Shown here one piece after another: positions 10,455-21,526 of a DNA stretch of 64,000 bases. A program made the translations under genes and the position numbers. The notes under the pieces were generated by a model. That model had not been told where the DNA came from, made no database searches, and was given only the letters and a program-made list of their open reading frames with translations. Numbering within the stretch: the stretch's first letter is position 1; every line of letters starts with the position of its first letter. This stretch comes from Diplonema japonicum. Lineage: Eukaryota; Euglenozoa; Diplonemea; Diplonemida; Diplonemidae. Location of the stretch: NCBI GenBank assembly GCA_964019335.1, contig OZ025666.1:250501-314500 (forward strand), written 5' to 3'.

Positions 10455-13400
10455 ATGAGCGAACTCATGAAACCCGGCACCAAGGTGTTCTATGTGAACC
10501 CTACCTCTGGCTGGGCCATCGGTACTCTTATTGAGTATGGGAAGAAGTGCAAGGTCGATGGTGAGGGCGGCCCATACACTGTGATCCAGGACGAGGTTCA
10601 CTTGCACACTGACGGTGCGTACGACAGGAGCTTCCAGAACTTGTTCTCGATGGGTGACCTCCACCAGGCTACACTTCTGTACTGCCTGAAGGGACGTTAC
10701 GAGGAAGACGGAATGATGTTCACCAGGATGGGTGAGATCATCATCTCGATCAACCCTTTCTGCTTCAAGGAGTACAACAGCAGGGAGGCCATGGAAGATC
10801 ACACCAAGAAGGAGAAGTGGGCCCAGCCCCACACCTGGGAGGTCGCTCACCAGGCGTACAAGAAGATCATTGTCATGGACCGCAACAACCAGTCCATCCT
10901 GATCTCCGGTGAGTCCGGTGCCGGGAAGACCGAGACCGCCAAGACGCTTATCGACTACCTTGGTATGATGTCGTCCTCGCACAGCTGCAACGCCGTGCAG
11001 AAGACCCTCGCCGAGGGTGTGAACAAGAAGCTGAAGGCTTCGAACCCTATTCTGGAATCCTTCGGTAACGCCAAGACCTCGCGTAACGACAACTCATCGC
11101 GTTTCGGTAAGTACATCAAGCTGTTCTTCGACAAGGATTCCGGTGTGCTGACCGGTGCTGAGATGGTTCACTACCTTCTGGAGAAGTCCCGTATCGTGAC
11201 CCAGAATGAGGGCGAGAGAGGGTACCACGTGTTCTACGAGCTCCTCGCAGGTGCCACCCCAGAGATGAAGAAGAAGTACCACATCACTGGCAAGCCTCAG
11301 GACTACGCCTGCCTGAGCAAGGGCAACCAGTTCATCCGAGAGCTGAACGGCCACGTCACAGAGGACACTGAAGAGTACAAGCACCTTATGCAGGCCTTCA
11401 AGGACACTGGTATCAGTGACGATCAGCAAGACTCCATCTTCCGTGTGCTGAGTGCTATCCTCAACTTGCAGAACGTGAACTTCGTTACCGACGAGTCCAC
11501 TGGCAAGGCCAAGATCGAAAACCCCGAACTCGTAAAGATTGTCGCGGGGCTCCTGAACTGCAACGAGGAGGCCTTCCACGAGTGCCTCAAGGTTAAAGCC
11601 AAGACCGCCATCATGACTCAGTACGCTGATGTGTCCGAGGCGCAGGACATGAGGGACGCCCTGTCGAAGGGTCTGTACTCTGGTGTCTTCGACTGGTTGG
11701 TCGGGAAGCTTAACACTGTCATCGCCCCTGACAGCAGGAGCAAGCAGAAGAACCTCCGCTACATTGGTCTGCTGGATATCTTCGGTTTCGAGAACTTCAA
11801 GATTAACAGCTTCGAGCAGTTCTGCATCAACTACACCAACGAGTCCCTGCAGAACCATTACAACAAGTACACTTTCGTGCAGGACAAGGAGGAGTGTGAC
11901 GCCGAGGGTATCAAGTGCCCCATTGTGAACTACCCCGACAACGGTCCCTGCCTTGAGATGCTCCAGAAGGACAAGGGTGGTGTGATGGCCCAGCTTGACG
12001 GCGAGTGCGCCTTCAAGCTCGGTACCGACGGTTCCTTCACTGAGAAGGCGTGGGGTACCCACGGTGAGTCTGAGTTCTTCATCAAGCCCAAGGCCACCGT
12101 CCCTGACAGGTTCGGCATTAAGCATTACGCCGCTGACGTGACCTACATGACGGCAGGGTGGCTCGAGAAGAACTCCGACACCCTCAAGGACGAGATGAAG
12201 AAGGTTGTGAACGCATCCACCACTGAGTTCATCGCCGCCCTCCTTGGTGAGGTCGAGGACCAAGTCGGTGGCAAGAAGAAGCCCACTGTCAGCTTCAAGT
12301 TCAAGAAGCAGCTGGAGCAACTGAAGGAAGAGCTGAACTCCACTGACTCTCACTTCATCAGGACCGTGAAGCCCAACCCTCAGATGAAGGCCGGTATCAT
12401 CAACAACGCTTACGTCATGACCCAGCTGACATGCGCTGGTGTGATGGAGACCATCATCATGAAGCGTCAGGGTTACCCCGTCAGGCAGACCCACAAGGAC
12501 TTCTGGCTGAGGTACCGCATCATCGCACCCAAGGATGTGAAGAAGAAGTACCCCGCCGGTACCCACCCTCCCGAAGATGAGATGCCCCAGGCATGCAGGT
12601 CCATCGCGTCCTTCTGGGCTGACATCCTTTACCTGAAGGCACCCCACTTTGACATTGGTCACTCGAAAGTGTTTTCGAAGGCCAAGGTGAACGAGGGTCT
12701 TGAGACTGTGAGGCACAAGAAGGTGAAGACGCTGATGCCAAAGTGCATCCCGTACCTGATCAGGTGGATCCAGGCATACAAGAAGAAGAAGGCCGAGCTC
12801 GAGGAGAAGAGGAGGCTTGCCCAACTGGAGATCCAGAGGGCCGCCGAGGAGGCGAGGAACAGGAAGCCGGGCGATGTAACTTCATCTGGCAGCGGGTTGG
12901 AGTCCGAGAAGGAGAAGCACTTCGCATCCTTCGTGGACCTGTTCCCCCACTTCGACTTGGGTGTCATCCTCAACATCGTCGAAAACGCTCCTACCAAAGA
13001 CCTGGCGATGGACTTCCTGCTCGACATGCAGAAGCAGCGTGTGTCGGAGGCCCTGCCTTCCACCGTTAAGACCGTGTTCGAGGAAGCCAACCTCAGAGCC
13101 TCGACGCAGGAGACGCTGATTGAGAGGGGTGTCACTGACAGGGAGAAGCTCTACGAGCTGTCCTCGGTATGCTGTTGTTGTTGATTTTGTTATCACCTTT
13201 AAAGGACGAGATGGCCGAGATCGGTTTCACCCAAGAGGAGAGGGACAACCTGGCCGGTGTGCTGCTCAGCCAGCAGTCGAACTGGATCGTGAACCAGAGG
13301 CTTAACCTGCTCATGGGCGCCGACGGTAGGGACGAAAAGGAAATCGGTATGAAAAAAAAAAAATGGAAAAAAAAAAACCCCAAAAAACAGAGGAGGACAT

Positions 13401-13931
13401 GGCCATGCTTGAGAAGGCCGCCGCTGAAGTGAAGAAGGACCTTGAGGGACACCTTGCAGGGAAGTACGCCAAGAAGTTCGGCTACAGCGACAACTCGAAG
13501 CTTCCGCCTTCGCAAGATCAGGTAAAATGGTGTTGTGTTTGCGGGAGGAGGGACAAGCCCATGGAACTAAGAACAGGCGGGTGGAAGTGCACCACATGCA
13601 AAGGAATGAAACCCAGCACGGAGGTTGCGGCAAAGTACGCAAGGCTCGGCTTGAAACAACCGCAGAGCAGTACTCCTGCGCCAGCTCCTCCTCGGCCTAA
13701 AGGCTATGCCAAGGCCCCTCCTGGGTCTTGCAGCGTGAAACACCCCGCTGGCACCTTGAAACCACGGGCTGAAACCACAGGTGCAGCCACGCCCCAAGCC
13801 AACCCCGAAGTGGTAAGGCCTTTGCTTTGGGAGGGGGTCAGAAAAATTCCTATTTTTTTTGGAAATGGGGATGGGCTAGGACACGGGATTTTCGAGGGGT
13901 GGGAACAAAAAAAAAAAAAAAGAAATTGGGG

Positions 13932-13964
<33 letters not shown>

Positions 13965-14133
13965 ACACAGATCAAGCGTTTCATCTCCATGGGTTTCACT
14001 GAGGAGAGGGCTAAGGATGCTCTTAAGAGGTCTGGCAATGACGCAGCAAAGGCCTGCGAAATCCTGCTGAGCGGTATGGGAAAAAAAGAAAAGGGAATTT
14101 ATTTTTTTTTAAAATTCATATACAGGGGCATAA
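10455..14133 (+). CDS. Myosin heavy chain with CUE/UBA and zinc-finger tail
   Basis: Five exons inferred: 10455-13166, 13205-13346, 13391-13812, 13971-14073 and 14126-14133. Phases are consistent and give 1,128 residues. The motor is complete: P-loop GESGAGKT (about residue 152), switch I NDNSSRFGK (about 211), switch II DIFGFE (about 441). A short Lys/Glu-rich neck follows (about 765-800). The tail has a CUE-like segment (Leu-Phe-Pro-His-Phe-Asp, about 825-860), a UBA-like segment (Met-Ala-Glu-Ile-Gly-Phe, from about 905), a four-Cys zinc finger (Cys-x2-Cys...Cys-x2-Cys, about 997-1025), a Pro-rich linker and a second UBA (Met-Gly-Phe-Thr-Glu-Glu, about 1092-1127). Myosins move cargo on actin with ATP. 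UBA tails are known in kinetoplastid myosin XXI, so cargo may be ubiquitin- or lipid-linked. Read without splicing, the first exon would end in a Cys run at 13184. Confidence 0.85.
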
Positions 14134-14745
14134 AAGAAGCAGCGAACAATTATATTATCCGAGATATTTTGGAGGAAAAAAAAAAGAAAACCACATTTTC
14201 TCTCCCCCCCCCTTCTTTTTTTGTGAACTAGTGTTTACCCCATTCTACATTCTCACCCCATATTTTTTTCTTTTTTTTGCTTGATCCGCTCACCGATTTA
14301 TTTTATTTTCTTCCCCCCCCCTCTTTTTTTACGAGAAAGAATAAATGGTTTCAAAAAAAAAAGTAGGAACGGATAGAGGTGTATGGTGGGTTAATACAAA
14401 AAAAATAGCACAATGGGAATTTTAGAATGGAGATGTAAGTGAAACGAGAAAGGTAGAGGAAAAAGAAAAACGGGGGGGAAACAAGAAAAGAAAAAGAAGA
14501 GAATAAACCAGAATCCCCCCCCCTCCCTCTTTTTCATTCAAATCGACTTTTTATCCTTTTTCTTTTAAAAAAATAGACTTCACTCTAATTGAAATGTCCT
14601 CCTTTTTTTTGTTACATTTTTTTTTTTTCCTCCCTTGAAGGACTTGTGTTTTGAGATGGTGAAGAAACACGAACACTTTTGTTCAACCCCCGTTTTTTCT
14701 TTTTCCAGAATCCCACAGGAGTGTTTTTCTCTATTTTTTTCCCCC

Positions 14746-14776
<31 letters not shown>

Positions 14777-15285
14777 GCGAAACAAATTACTGAAGACCCC
14801 GTTTCCTTCTTTGCCAACGAAATGAGAAATGAAAAAGAAAAAAAAAAAATAAGCAGGAGGTAAAGAAATACACGTTTGCTGTCTCACTCCCTCCCCCTCC
14901 CAATCCCCATTAAATGCCCCCAACAAACAATGGAAAAAAAAAAAAAATACAGAAATATTATAAAAAAAAACTGAAAATCTCAGCATCCGTAAAAGTAAGG
15001 TGATTGAATAATAATAAAAAAAAAACAAAAAAAAAAAGAGAGAAATGAAGAGAGTGACAGGTTTCTTTCTTGATTTTTCTTTCCCTTCCCCCTCTTTTTT
15101 TTTTTTTTTACTTCTTCTTTTCTCTCTCTTATCTCGTGCCTTGGATTTCTCTTTATTTTATACCCTCGGACCCTCTTCTTTTTTGTTTTGATTTATTTAT
15201 TTCTCGTATCCCCCCCTCCCCATTCCCCTTTTTTCCCAATGTTAGGTGAGCAAGGAACAGAGACACTGCCGTCGAATCTTTAAAG

Positions 15286-15325
<40 letters not shown>

Positions 15326-15808
15326 TGCGCTCAATATGGATCAGGAGTGATCCCAGGAAGTTTTTTTGCACAGGAAAAGGAAAGAAGAAAGAAGAGAAAA
15401 AAAAATAAAAAAAACAGCTTCTTTGGCTCAAAGTTGTCACCTCTCCTTTTCTCTCCCCCGTTTCTCTCTTCCCCCCTTCTTTTTTATTTTTGGGATTTTT
15501 AACCTTTTTTTTCTTTTTCTTTCCTTTCTCTGCAGGGGTTTTTGACTTTTAAAAAAAAAAAACAAAAAAACCAAATTAAAAAAAATACTTTTTCAATAAA
15601 GGAACCTGCCACCCCCCCCCCCCCCCCCCCCCCTCTCCTCCACGTTTTTTTTTCTTCTTTCTCCCTCCTCTCCCCGCTTTTTTTTTCTTCGTTTTTTTTT
15701 TTAAAAACTTATTTTCATGTTGCCACGGTTCGGAACTTTTTTAAAAAAAAACAAGAGGGGGGGAGGGGGTGAGCCCTGAGGGAAAAAAAAAAAAAAGAAT
15801 ACCACATA
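14134..15808. other. Intergenic spacer, homopolymer rich
   Basis: 1.7 kb of A, T and C runs, including 38 A at 15286-15323 and a C run near 15611-15633. Candidate frames on both strands code only for poly-Phe, poly-Lys or Pro-rich peptides. I see no tRNA, rRNA or recognisable repeat. Confidence 0.75.
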
Positions 15809-18800
15809 ATGGGATGCTGTGGGGGTAAGGAGGAAGGCACAAAAAGCAAGAACTTGGTCCGGCCCGAAGTAAACAAAAAAATAAAAGAGGAAAACAAAAT
15901 GAGGCTGAACGGCGACAACGCCGCCTCCAAGAAGGGACTGGGTCTTTTCGCAAGCCCCTCCGCAGAGGCGGGACCCACAATGAAGCTAAGATCCGTGACC
16001 TGCCAAGGCTGCGGACAGAAAATGCTCGAACAGCTCCTACCATTCTGCCCCGAGAAAAACAAAGTAACCCTCCGAAACGGGTTACAGTTCACAGATGGGT
16101 CCCCTCTATGCCGCGCCACTGTGAAAGAAACTGTCACAGCAATGCTACGATCCGAAATGCAAGCTTTGAAAGCACACCACAAAGTAAGCCGAGAACAGTA
16201 TTCCGCTGCAAGGATACAACGATGGTGGCGTCGAGTACTCCTTCACCGACTGTGGTTCGGTGCTCTGTTCAACCACCTCTACCGAAAACTCGACAAATGG
16301 CAAGAACGGGATAAAACCCGCCTTCCAGCAAACACCCATATAGATGGCAACAAAGGCCAACCTGAACCAGTTGACCGTACGTTCAGCAACGGCCTGACCT
16401 GGCCGCCAGAAGCACTTCACAACTCCGACGACAAGGATTCCATCGTTAAAGCTGTTGTTGCCATTGTCGGTGATGGGGAAAGACTACCTGCATCGTTTGT
16501 CAAACCGCTTCTTATTGAAGCTGAGGCGCATCTTAAAAAACGAAGCAATATTCAACGAGTGACCCTTGAGGCACACGGGAGCTGTGTCGTGGTAGGCGAT
16601 CTTCACGGCCAGCTTGCCGACCTTCTCCGGATTCTCCGAGAGTTCGGGCTTCCTGATAAAAATCGACATTACGTGTTTAACGGTGATTTCGTGGACCGCG
16701 GCCCGAAGGGCTGCGAAGTGTCCTGTTTGATCCTAACACTGCTCCTCGCCTACCCAGAACAAGTGTTCATGAACCGTGGTAACCACGAAGACGAACCGAT
16801 GTGCGAGAACTACGAGTTCATGGAGGAGGTTCTGAACAAGTACTCCAGCACTAACTATCAAAGGTTTCTTCGGGTGTTCCGTGCCATCCCACTGTGCACC
16901 ATTGTGCACGACGAAGTGTTCGTGGTGCATGGGGGTGTCCCCCGTGATCCTGTCACCCTCGGGGAGATAAACAGTTGTAACCGATTCCGCGACATTCCCA
17001 TGGTGTCCAACAAAGCAGAGACATACACCACTATAGACAAGCGTATGATAGCAGACATGACATGGTCTGACCCTGTAGAGGACGATCCATTCGAAGGCTT
17101 CCCCAAAGGAAAAACGTATATGCACAACATGGACAGGGGAAACGGAATTTGGTACAAAAAGGAGCACACCGAGTCGTTTCTACGCCGCAACGCTTTGCGT
17201 CTTCTCATCCGTTCGCACGAGGCACCGGACCCCGGGTTCGCGTTGCACCACGATTCAATGGCTGTTACAATATTCAGTGCGTCGTACTACGCGGGGATTC
17301 AACGGAACGACGGTGCGGTGGCTGTGATAACATTAGAATCGAAGCAACACCACACATCACCGCAAAGACAAGGGCTGTCAACGGGTAACGTGGTAATTGG
17401 ATTCGACACTTGGAAAGTTTATGAAGAAACAGAAGGGGTCATCGGCGGTCCCGAGGTAGCTCCCGCTCTCCACGGCGCAGGTGTCATACAAGAAGTCCTT
17501 CGCGTAACACGAGACTTCGTCCACGACCACCGACATCGATTAATGACAGCATTCACCTCTCGAGATGAACTACGCCAAGCCGGTGCTGTGGGATGCTTGG
17601 AATGGTCGCACTTCATGCGGGATGTATCAGGATGCTACGACGTCCCATGGGAGTTCATCCGCCCATGGATGGCCGAGGCAGTATGGCCAACCGACACCGA
17701 AGAAGTCCTCGGCACAACATCTATCCCATTCCCCGCGTTTTTAAGACGCTTCGCCGTCCCATTAGAAGACAGACTGTTCAGAAAATGGGCTCCAAACATC
17801 GTCCGATGGATCTGGCACCGTGCTATGAGCACGTCGGTAAGAGGTGACAGACGGTATAGTGATGCACGGGCACTGTTTGACTCCGCGTGTCCGGAGGGAT
17901 GTCTAATGACATATCAACGATTTTTCTCGCTAATCGTGAACGATTTGCAGACGCAACTTTCCAGCGATATCGTCTTCCAATTGTTCTGCTACTTCGACAA
18001 GGAGGGCGGGATGCCGGGCTACCTCCGCAGGGAGAACTGGGAACGACACTTCGAGGAGGCGGAACTCCACGGTGTTCAAACCGACGAAGTCGAAGAAGAA
18101 GAAGAACTAGACGCGGAATGGATTCTTTACGACAACACATTCCACATGTGGGACTACTGGTTGGTCCAACGTCTTCGAGACCATGTTAAAAGATGTGTAT
18201 CACCAATCGCAGCTTTCAAAATGTTCGACAGCGATGGCGACGGTGTACTGGGGATTGAAGATTTAAAATCTGCGATAGATAGATTGGGGTTGAGCAGGTT
18301 ACAATGCCCTGCACGGAGAACTACCTATCAATTTGCAGCCAAGCCTGGGACCCCAAAGGAAGCTATTGAAATGACCGCTGTTGGGGAGCTATTCGGAATC
18401 ACAGATAAAGACGTGAATTTAATCGCTTCGCGAGATCCTGCCACGACAGGGCTTGTCGCCACCATCACTACGTGGCCTCTAAGTAATACGCAGCTTACCG
18501 CTTTGCTTCATAATCTTGATTATGATGGTGACGGGAAAGTTACACTTGAGGATTTTCTCAGGGCTTTTTATGTGGTCGACCTGAATGAGACTGCCGCGCT
18601 GCTCGTGTTCCACGAGCCTATCGTTCCCAAGAAGCATTCTTTCCAGTCGCATTTTTCTCTCGTGAACAGTCCAAGCAGCCCGAAAAAGGTATTTTTTTTT
18701 TTTTTTTTTGAAATTAAAAAATGTATCCCTCTTTTTTTCTCATAGGCTTTAGAACAAGCTTGTGCATCATTTAGAAAAGTAAAAACTCGGTCTGGTTCCA

Positions 18801-18976
18801 TTGCTCTCTCGGAGGTATATCCTGCTGGGAAATCTCTTGACGCTCTTGCGGTATGGGAAAAAAAAAAAAAAAAAATAAATAAAATGAAATAAACCATCCA
18901 GGGTATCCAACTGCTGAGCGATGGCTCCGAATCGGAAGAAGAGGAAGACAAAGCAAACGCTGAGAAGGATGGATGA
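15809..18976 (+). CDS. PPEF-type Ser/Thr phosphatase with EF hands
   Basis: Three exons inferred: 15809-18688, 18746-18850 and 18902-18976, all in phase, about 1,019 residues. The N-terminus Met-Gly-Cys-Cys is a likely myristoylation plus palmitoylation signal, as in kinetoplastid PPEF. An IQ-like motif (Arg-Ile-Gln-Arg-Trp-Trp-Arg-Arg, about residue 133) could bind calmodulin. The PPP catalytic core is intact: GDLHGQ (about 263), GDFVDRG (about 292), RGNHED (about 321), HGGV, and a late SHEA motif. Two canonical EF-hand loops follow (DSDGDGVLG about 808, DYDGDGKVT about 904). The family dephosphorylates Ser/Thr under calcium control; here probably at a membrane. The last two exons add a short acidic tail. 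Confidence 0.9.
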
Positions 18977-19791
18977 AAAAAACAATTTTTTTTTTTGATT
19001 TTTTTTTTTCCTCTGTCTGGTAATCAACCTCTCTCCCTGCCGTTCCCTCTTATATGTGTGGGATGTGATCTTTTTTAACTGAAGTATGTATTCTTTGTTT
19101 TTTCTTTGAAGAAACAGGAGAAGGGAAGGAAAAATGGGGAGAGAGAGAGAGGTGAGGAGTAAGCTAGATGTGAACTGCATTCCCTGGATTACTGCAATGA
19201 AAAGAAAGAAAAGAAATCCTTTTTGTAATATTTTCCCTTTTTTTTCTTCTTTTTTAAAGGGCCAACCACCTTCGGTCTTTTATAAAGCCCTTGATGGGGG
19301 GGGGGGGGGGGGGGGGGGGAGAAGGTACTTTTTTGTTTTTGTTTTTGTTTTTGTTTTTTCCTTTTTTTTTTCCTGCTTATCCCCCCTTCTCGAACGGTTT
19401 ACTTTATGAAAAGATTGTGTTTTTTTTTTTGAGTAGAAAATGATTCTGCCTGCATTCCGACTGAAAAAAAAAAGAACGTATTTTTGTGCAAACCTTATGA
19501 GGCTTTTGGCAGAAGCATTTATTTTTTTTTTTCACTAGAAAGAAAATTCTCTTGGGGACTTATACTCTTCCCTGTCCATTCTCTCCATCCCCTCTTCCCC
19601 CCCACCCACCCACCTCCCTTTTTCTTGCATTGCAAAAATATTCACCTCACCTTAAAGAAGGGAGTGAAAACAAAAAAAAAAGAAAGAACAAAGTTCCCCC
19701 CCCCCCTCCCCAGCTGTTATGTGATTTTTTTTTCTTCTTTCAAACTCAAAGAAAATATTTTAAAAAAGGAATTCACTATAAAAAAAAAAAA
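18977..19791. other. Intergenic spacer
   Basis: Low-complexity DNA with a 24-nt G run at 19296-19319, a GTTTTT repeat beside it and C/T-rich tracts. The open frame before 19792 is poly-Pro/Lys and is not counted as coding. Confidence 0.7.
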
Positions 19792-20949
19792 ATGGAACAA
19801 CAAATGGCAGAAATTCGTCGCATGCACGCCGAGAGGGCGAAGATGCAACGGAAGCAAGAAGACACAGAGATGAAAGGCGGAGAACCCGCGGCTAAGAAGG
19901 GAAAGGTGATAGGGGGGAAGTACTTCGCAAACCCACCGAAGCAGATCGGGATGAAGGAGTACGAGTCCCTCATCAACAGGTACCAGCGAATCCAGCGGCA
20001 GAAAAAGTGCGCGATCGAGAAAATCGAGGTTGACTCCGACACGGTGATGTTCTTTCAGTCATTTCTGCGCGCAAGGGAGTTCAAAGTCCAAAGAATAGCA
20101 TACATGTACGGCACTGTCGAGGGCGGGCTGGTCAAATGCCACTGTTGCTACGAACCTGAACAAGAGTCTAGTCAGGACGGGTACAAGGTCCTACCAGACA
20201 ACAGACTTGCCAAGGCTGACGGTATCGCTGCTTTGTTCGGATTGCAACGTGTAGGCGTGCTTGTTTCCGCACCACCGGCAACCCCTTCTGACCCGGTTTT
20301 AACCGCAGAAGAGGTACTTCTTGTTGCGAATGATCAAGCGAAACACGGTTCCCACTGTTGCTTGGTTCAGGTACGGTTATCTGAGGATTTGTCGGAGGTC
20401 AAGGTCGAGGCTTATCAAGCGTCAGCTCAGTGTGTTGAAATTTACAAAGAAGGCACTTTGTCAGCAAACCCAAAGGACACAAAATTGGTAACAAGTGAGC
20501 GAGAATTGGAAGCGGTGCAAGAGGTATGGAAAGAAAAAAAAAAAAAGAAAAAAAAAAAAAAAAAAAAACAGGAATCACAAGGTTCATCTGGGCACAAGGC
20601 ACTCGTTTCCAAACAGCCCACTCACCACGTAGACACAGCGTGGTTCACCGTTCCCGTGCCCATTGGGGGGTTCGAGAGTACTGTTGTGTCCAACCGGTTC
20701 ATCAGGCTAAACCGACCGGGGGAGATCCCTCCTACCTGGGAGAACGTCAAAATTTTCCTGAAAGACCCTAGAAGAGCAGGGAAAGCCTTCGCGGAGCAGG
20801 TCCGCGACTACCAGCTCATCCTATTCCTCTCAAACTGGTTTGATGTGAAACAAGAAATGCCCGCCTTTGTGGCTGCCGCTATGGCTTCTGACCCGCATGC
20901 CATGTCGGGGTTCGAGACCACTATAAAGGCCTACGCGGGAATGATTTAA
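19792..20949 (+). CDS. NPL4: NPL4-like Cdc48/p97 cofactor
   Basis: Two exons inferred, 19792-20523 and 20572-20949, giving 369 residues; the intron is GTATGG, an A run and CAG. NPL4 with UFD1 delivers ubiquitinated proteins to the Cdc48/p97 unfoldase. Seen here: the family's N-terminal segment (Val-Asp-Ser-Asp...Phe), an MPN-type core with Tyr-Met-Tyr-Gly, Cys-Cys-Tyr-Glu-Pro-Glu, then Ala-Asp-Gly-Ile-Ala-x-Leu-Phe-Gly-Leu-x-Arg-Val-Gly, and Leu-Thr-Ala-Glu-Glu (residues about 100-200). No JAMM metal motif is seen, as expected for NPL4. The N-terminal UBX-like and C-terminal NZF regions of animal NPL4 are absent, as in shorter protist forms. The ATG at 19792 follows an A run; the upstream extension is low complexity. 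Confidence 0.8.
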   Translation: MEQQMAEIRRMHAERAKMQRKQEDTEMKGGEPAAKKGKVIGGKYFANPPKQIGMKEYESLINRYQRIQRQKKCAIEKIEVDSDTVMFFQSFLRAREFKVQRIAYMYGTVEGGLVKCHCCYEPEQESSQDGYKVLPDNRLAKADGIAALFGLQRVGVLVSAPPATPSDPVLTAEEVLLVANDQAKHGSHCCLVQVRLSEDLSEVKVEAYQASAQCVEIYKEGTLSANPKDTKLVTSERELEAVQEVWKEKKKKKKKKKKKQESQGSSGHKALVSKQPTHHVDTAWFTVPVPIGGFESTVVSNRFIRLNRPGEIPPTWENVKIFLKDPRRAGKAFAEQVRDYQLILFLSNWFDVKQEMPAFVAAAMASDPHAMSGFETTIKAYAGMI

Positions 20950-21526
20950 TGATTTAGATCCCCCCCCTTGCAAAGTGTGCTTTTTATGTTTCTGTCCCCC
21001 TTGCCACATATAGATTTTTTTTTTTTTTTTTTGAATAGACACAAAAAAAAAAGAAAGTGTTTGTTTTTTTTTTTCTCTTCGCAAACCCGGGGAGAGGGGG
21101 GGAGAAAAAGGAAATTTGAGGTATGACATATTGTTGGCTAACTTAAATGTGGCTTTTTTTTTTAATATTTTTTTTTTCCTCCCAGACAAGTGTTTGTGTA
21201 AAGTCTTCTTTTTTCTGGGATTTGTTTCAAAAAGAAAAAAAAAGGGCAGCCCTTCCACCCGTGTCTAGCCAGATAAGTGCCTAGAGGAGCCTTTAAAAAA
21301 TGTCCCCCCCTCCCCCCCTTTGGCTTTTCTGCTGCGACGAATTTTAACAAATTTTTTCCTATGCTTGAGGGTTCCCCCAATCCTTTGGGTGCGTGATCGT
21401 ATTTTTGATCGATTCTTTTTTTTTTTTTTGTCAATTCTTTTCCCTTACATTTTTATTCTGTTGTTATGCAAAACGAAATATTGAAAGTGAGGGGAAAAAG
21501 AGGGCAAAAAAAAAAAAAAAAAAAAA
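20950..21526. other. Intergenic spacer
   Basis: 577 nt of T-rich and A-rich tracts. No gene or RNA feature recognised. Confidence 0.7.

Noticed and set aside
11094-12824. 576-residue minus-strand frame opposite the myosin motor
   Set aside because: Shadow frame from GC-rich codon use; Leu/Val-rich and with no recognisable domain.
13167-13184. Myosin ending in a run of Cys after exon 1
   Set aside because: This is intron readthrough; a GTATG donor and AAAG acceptor restore a UBA-like domain in phase.
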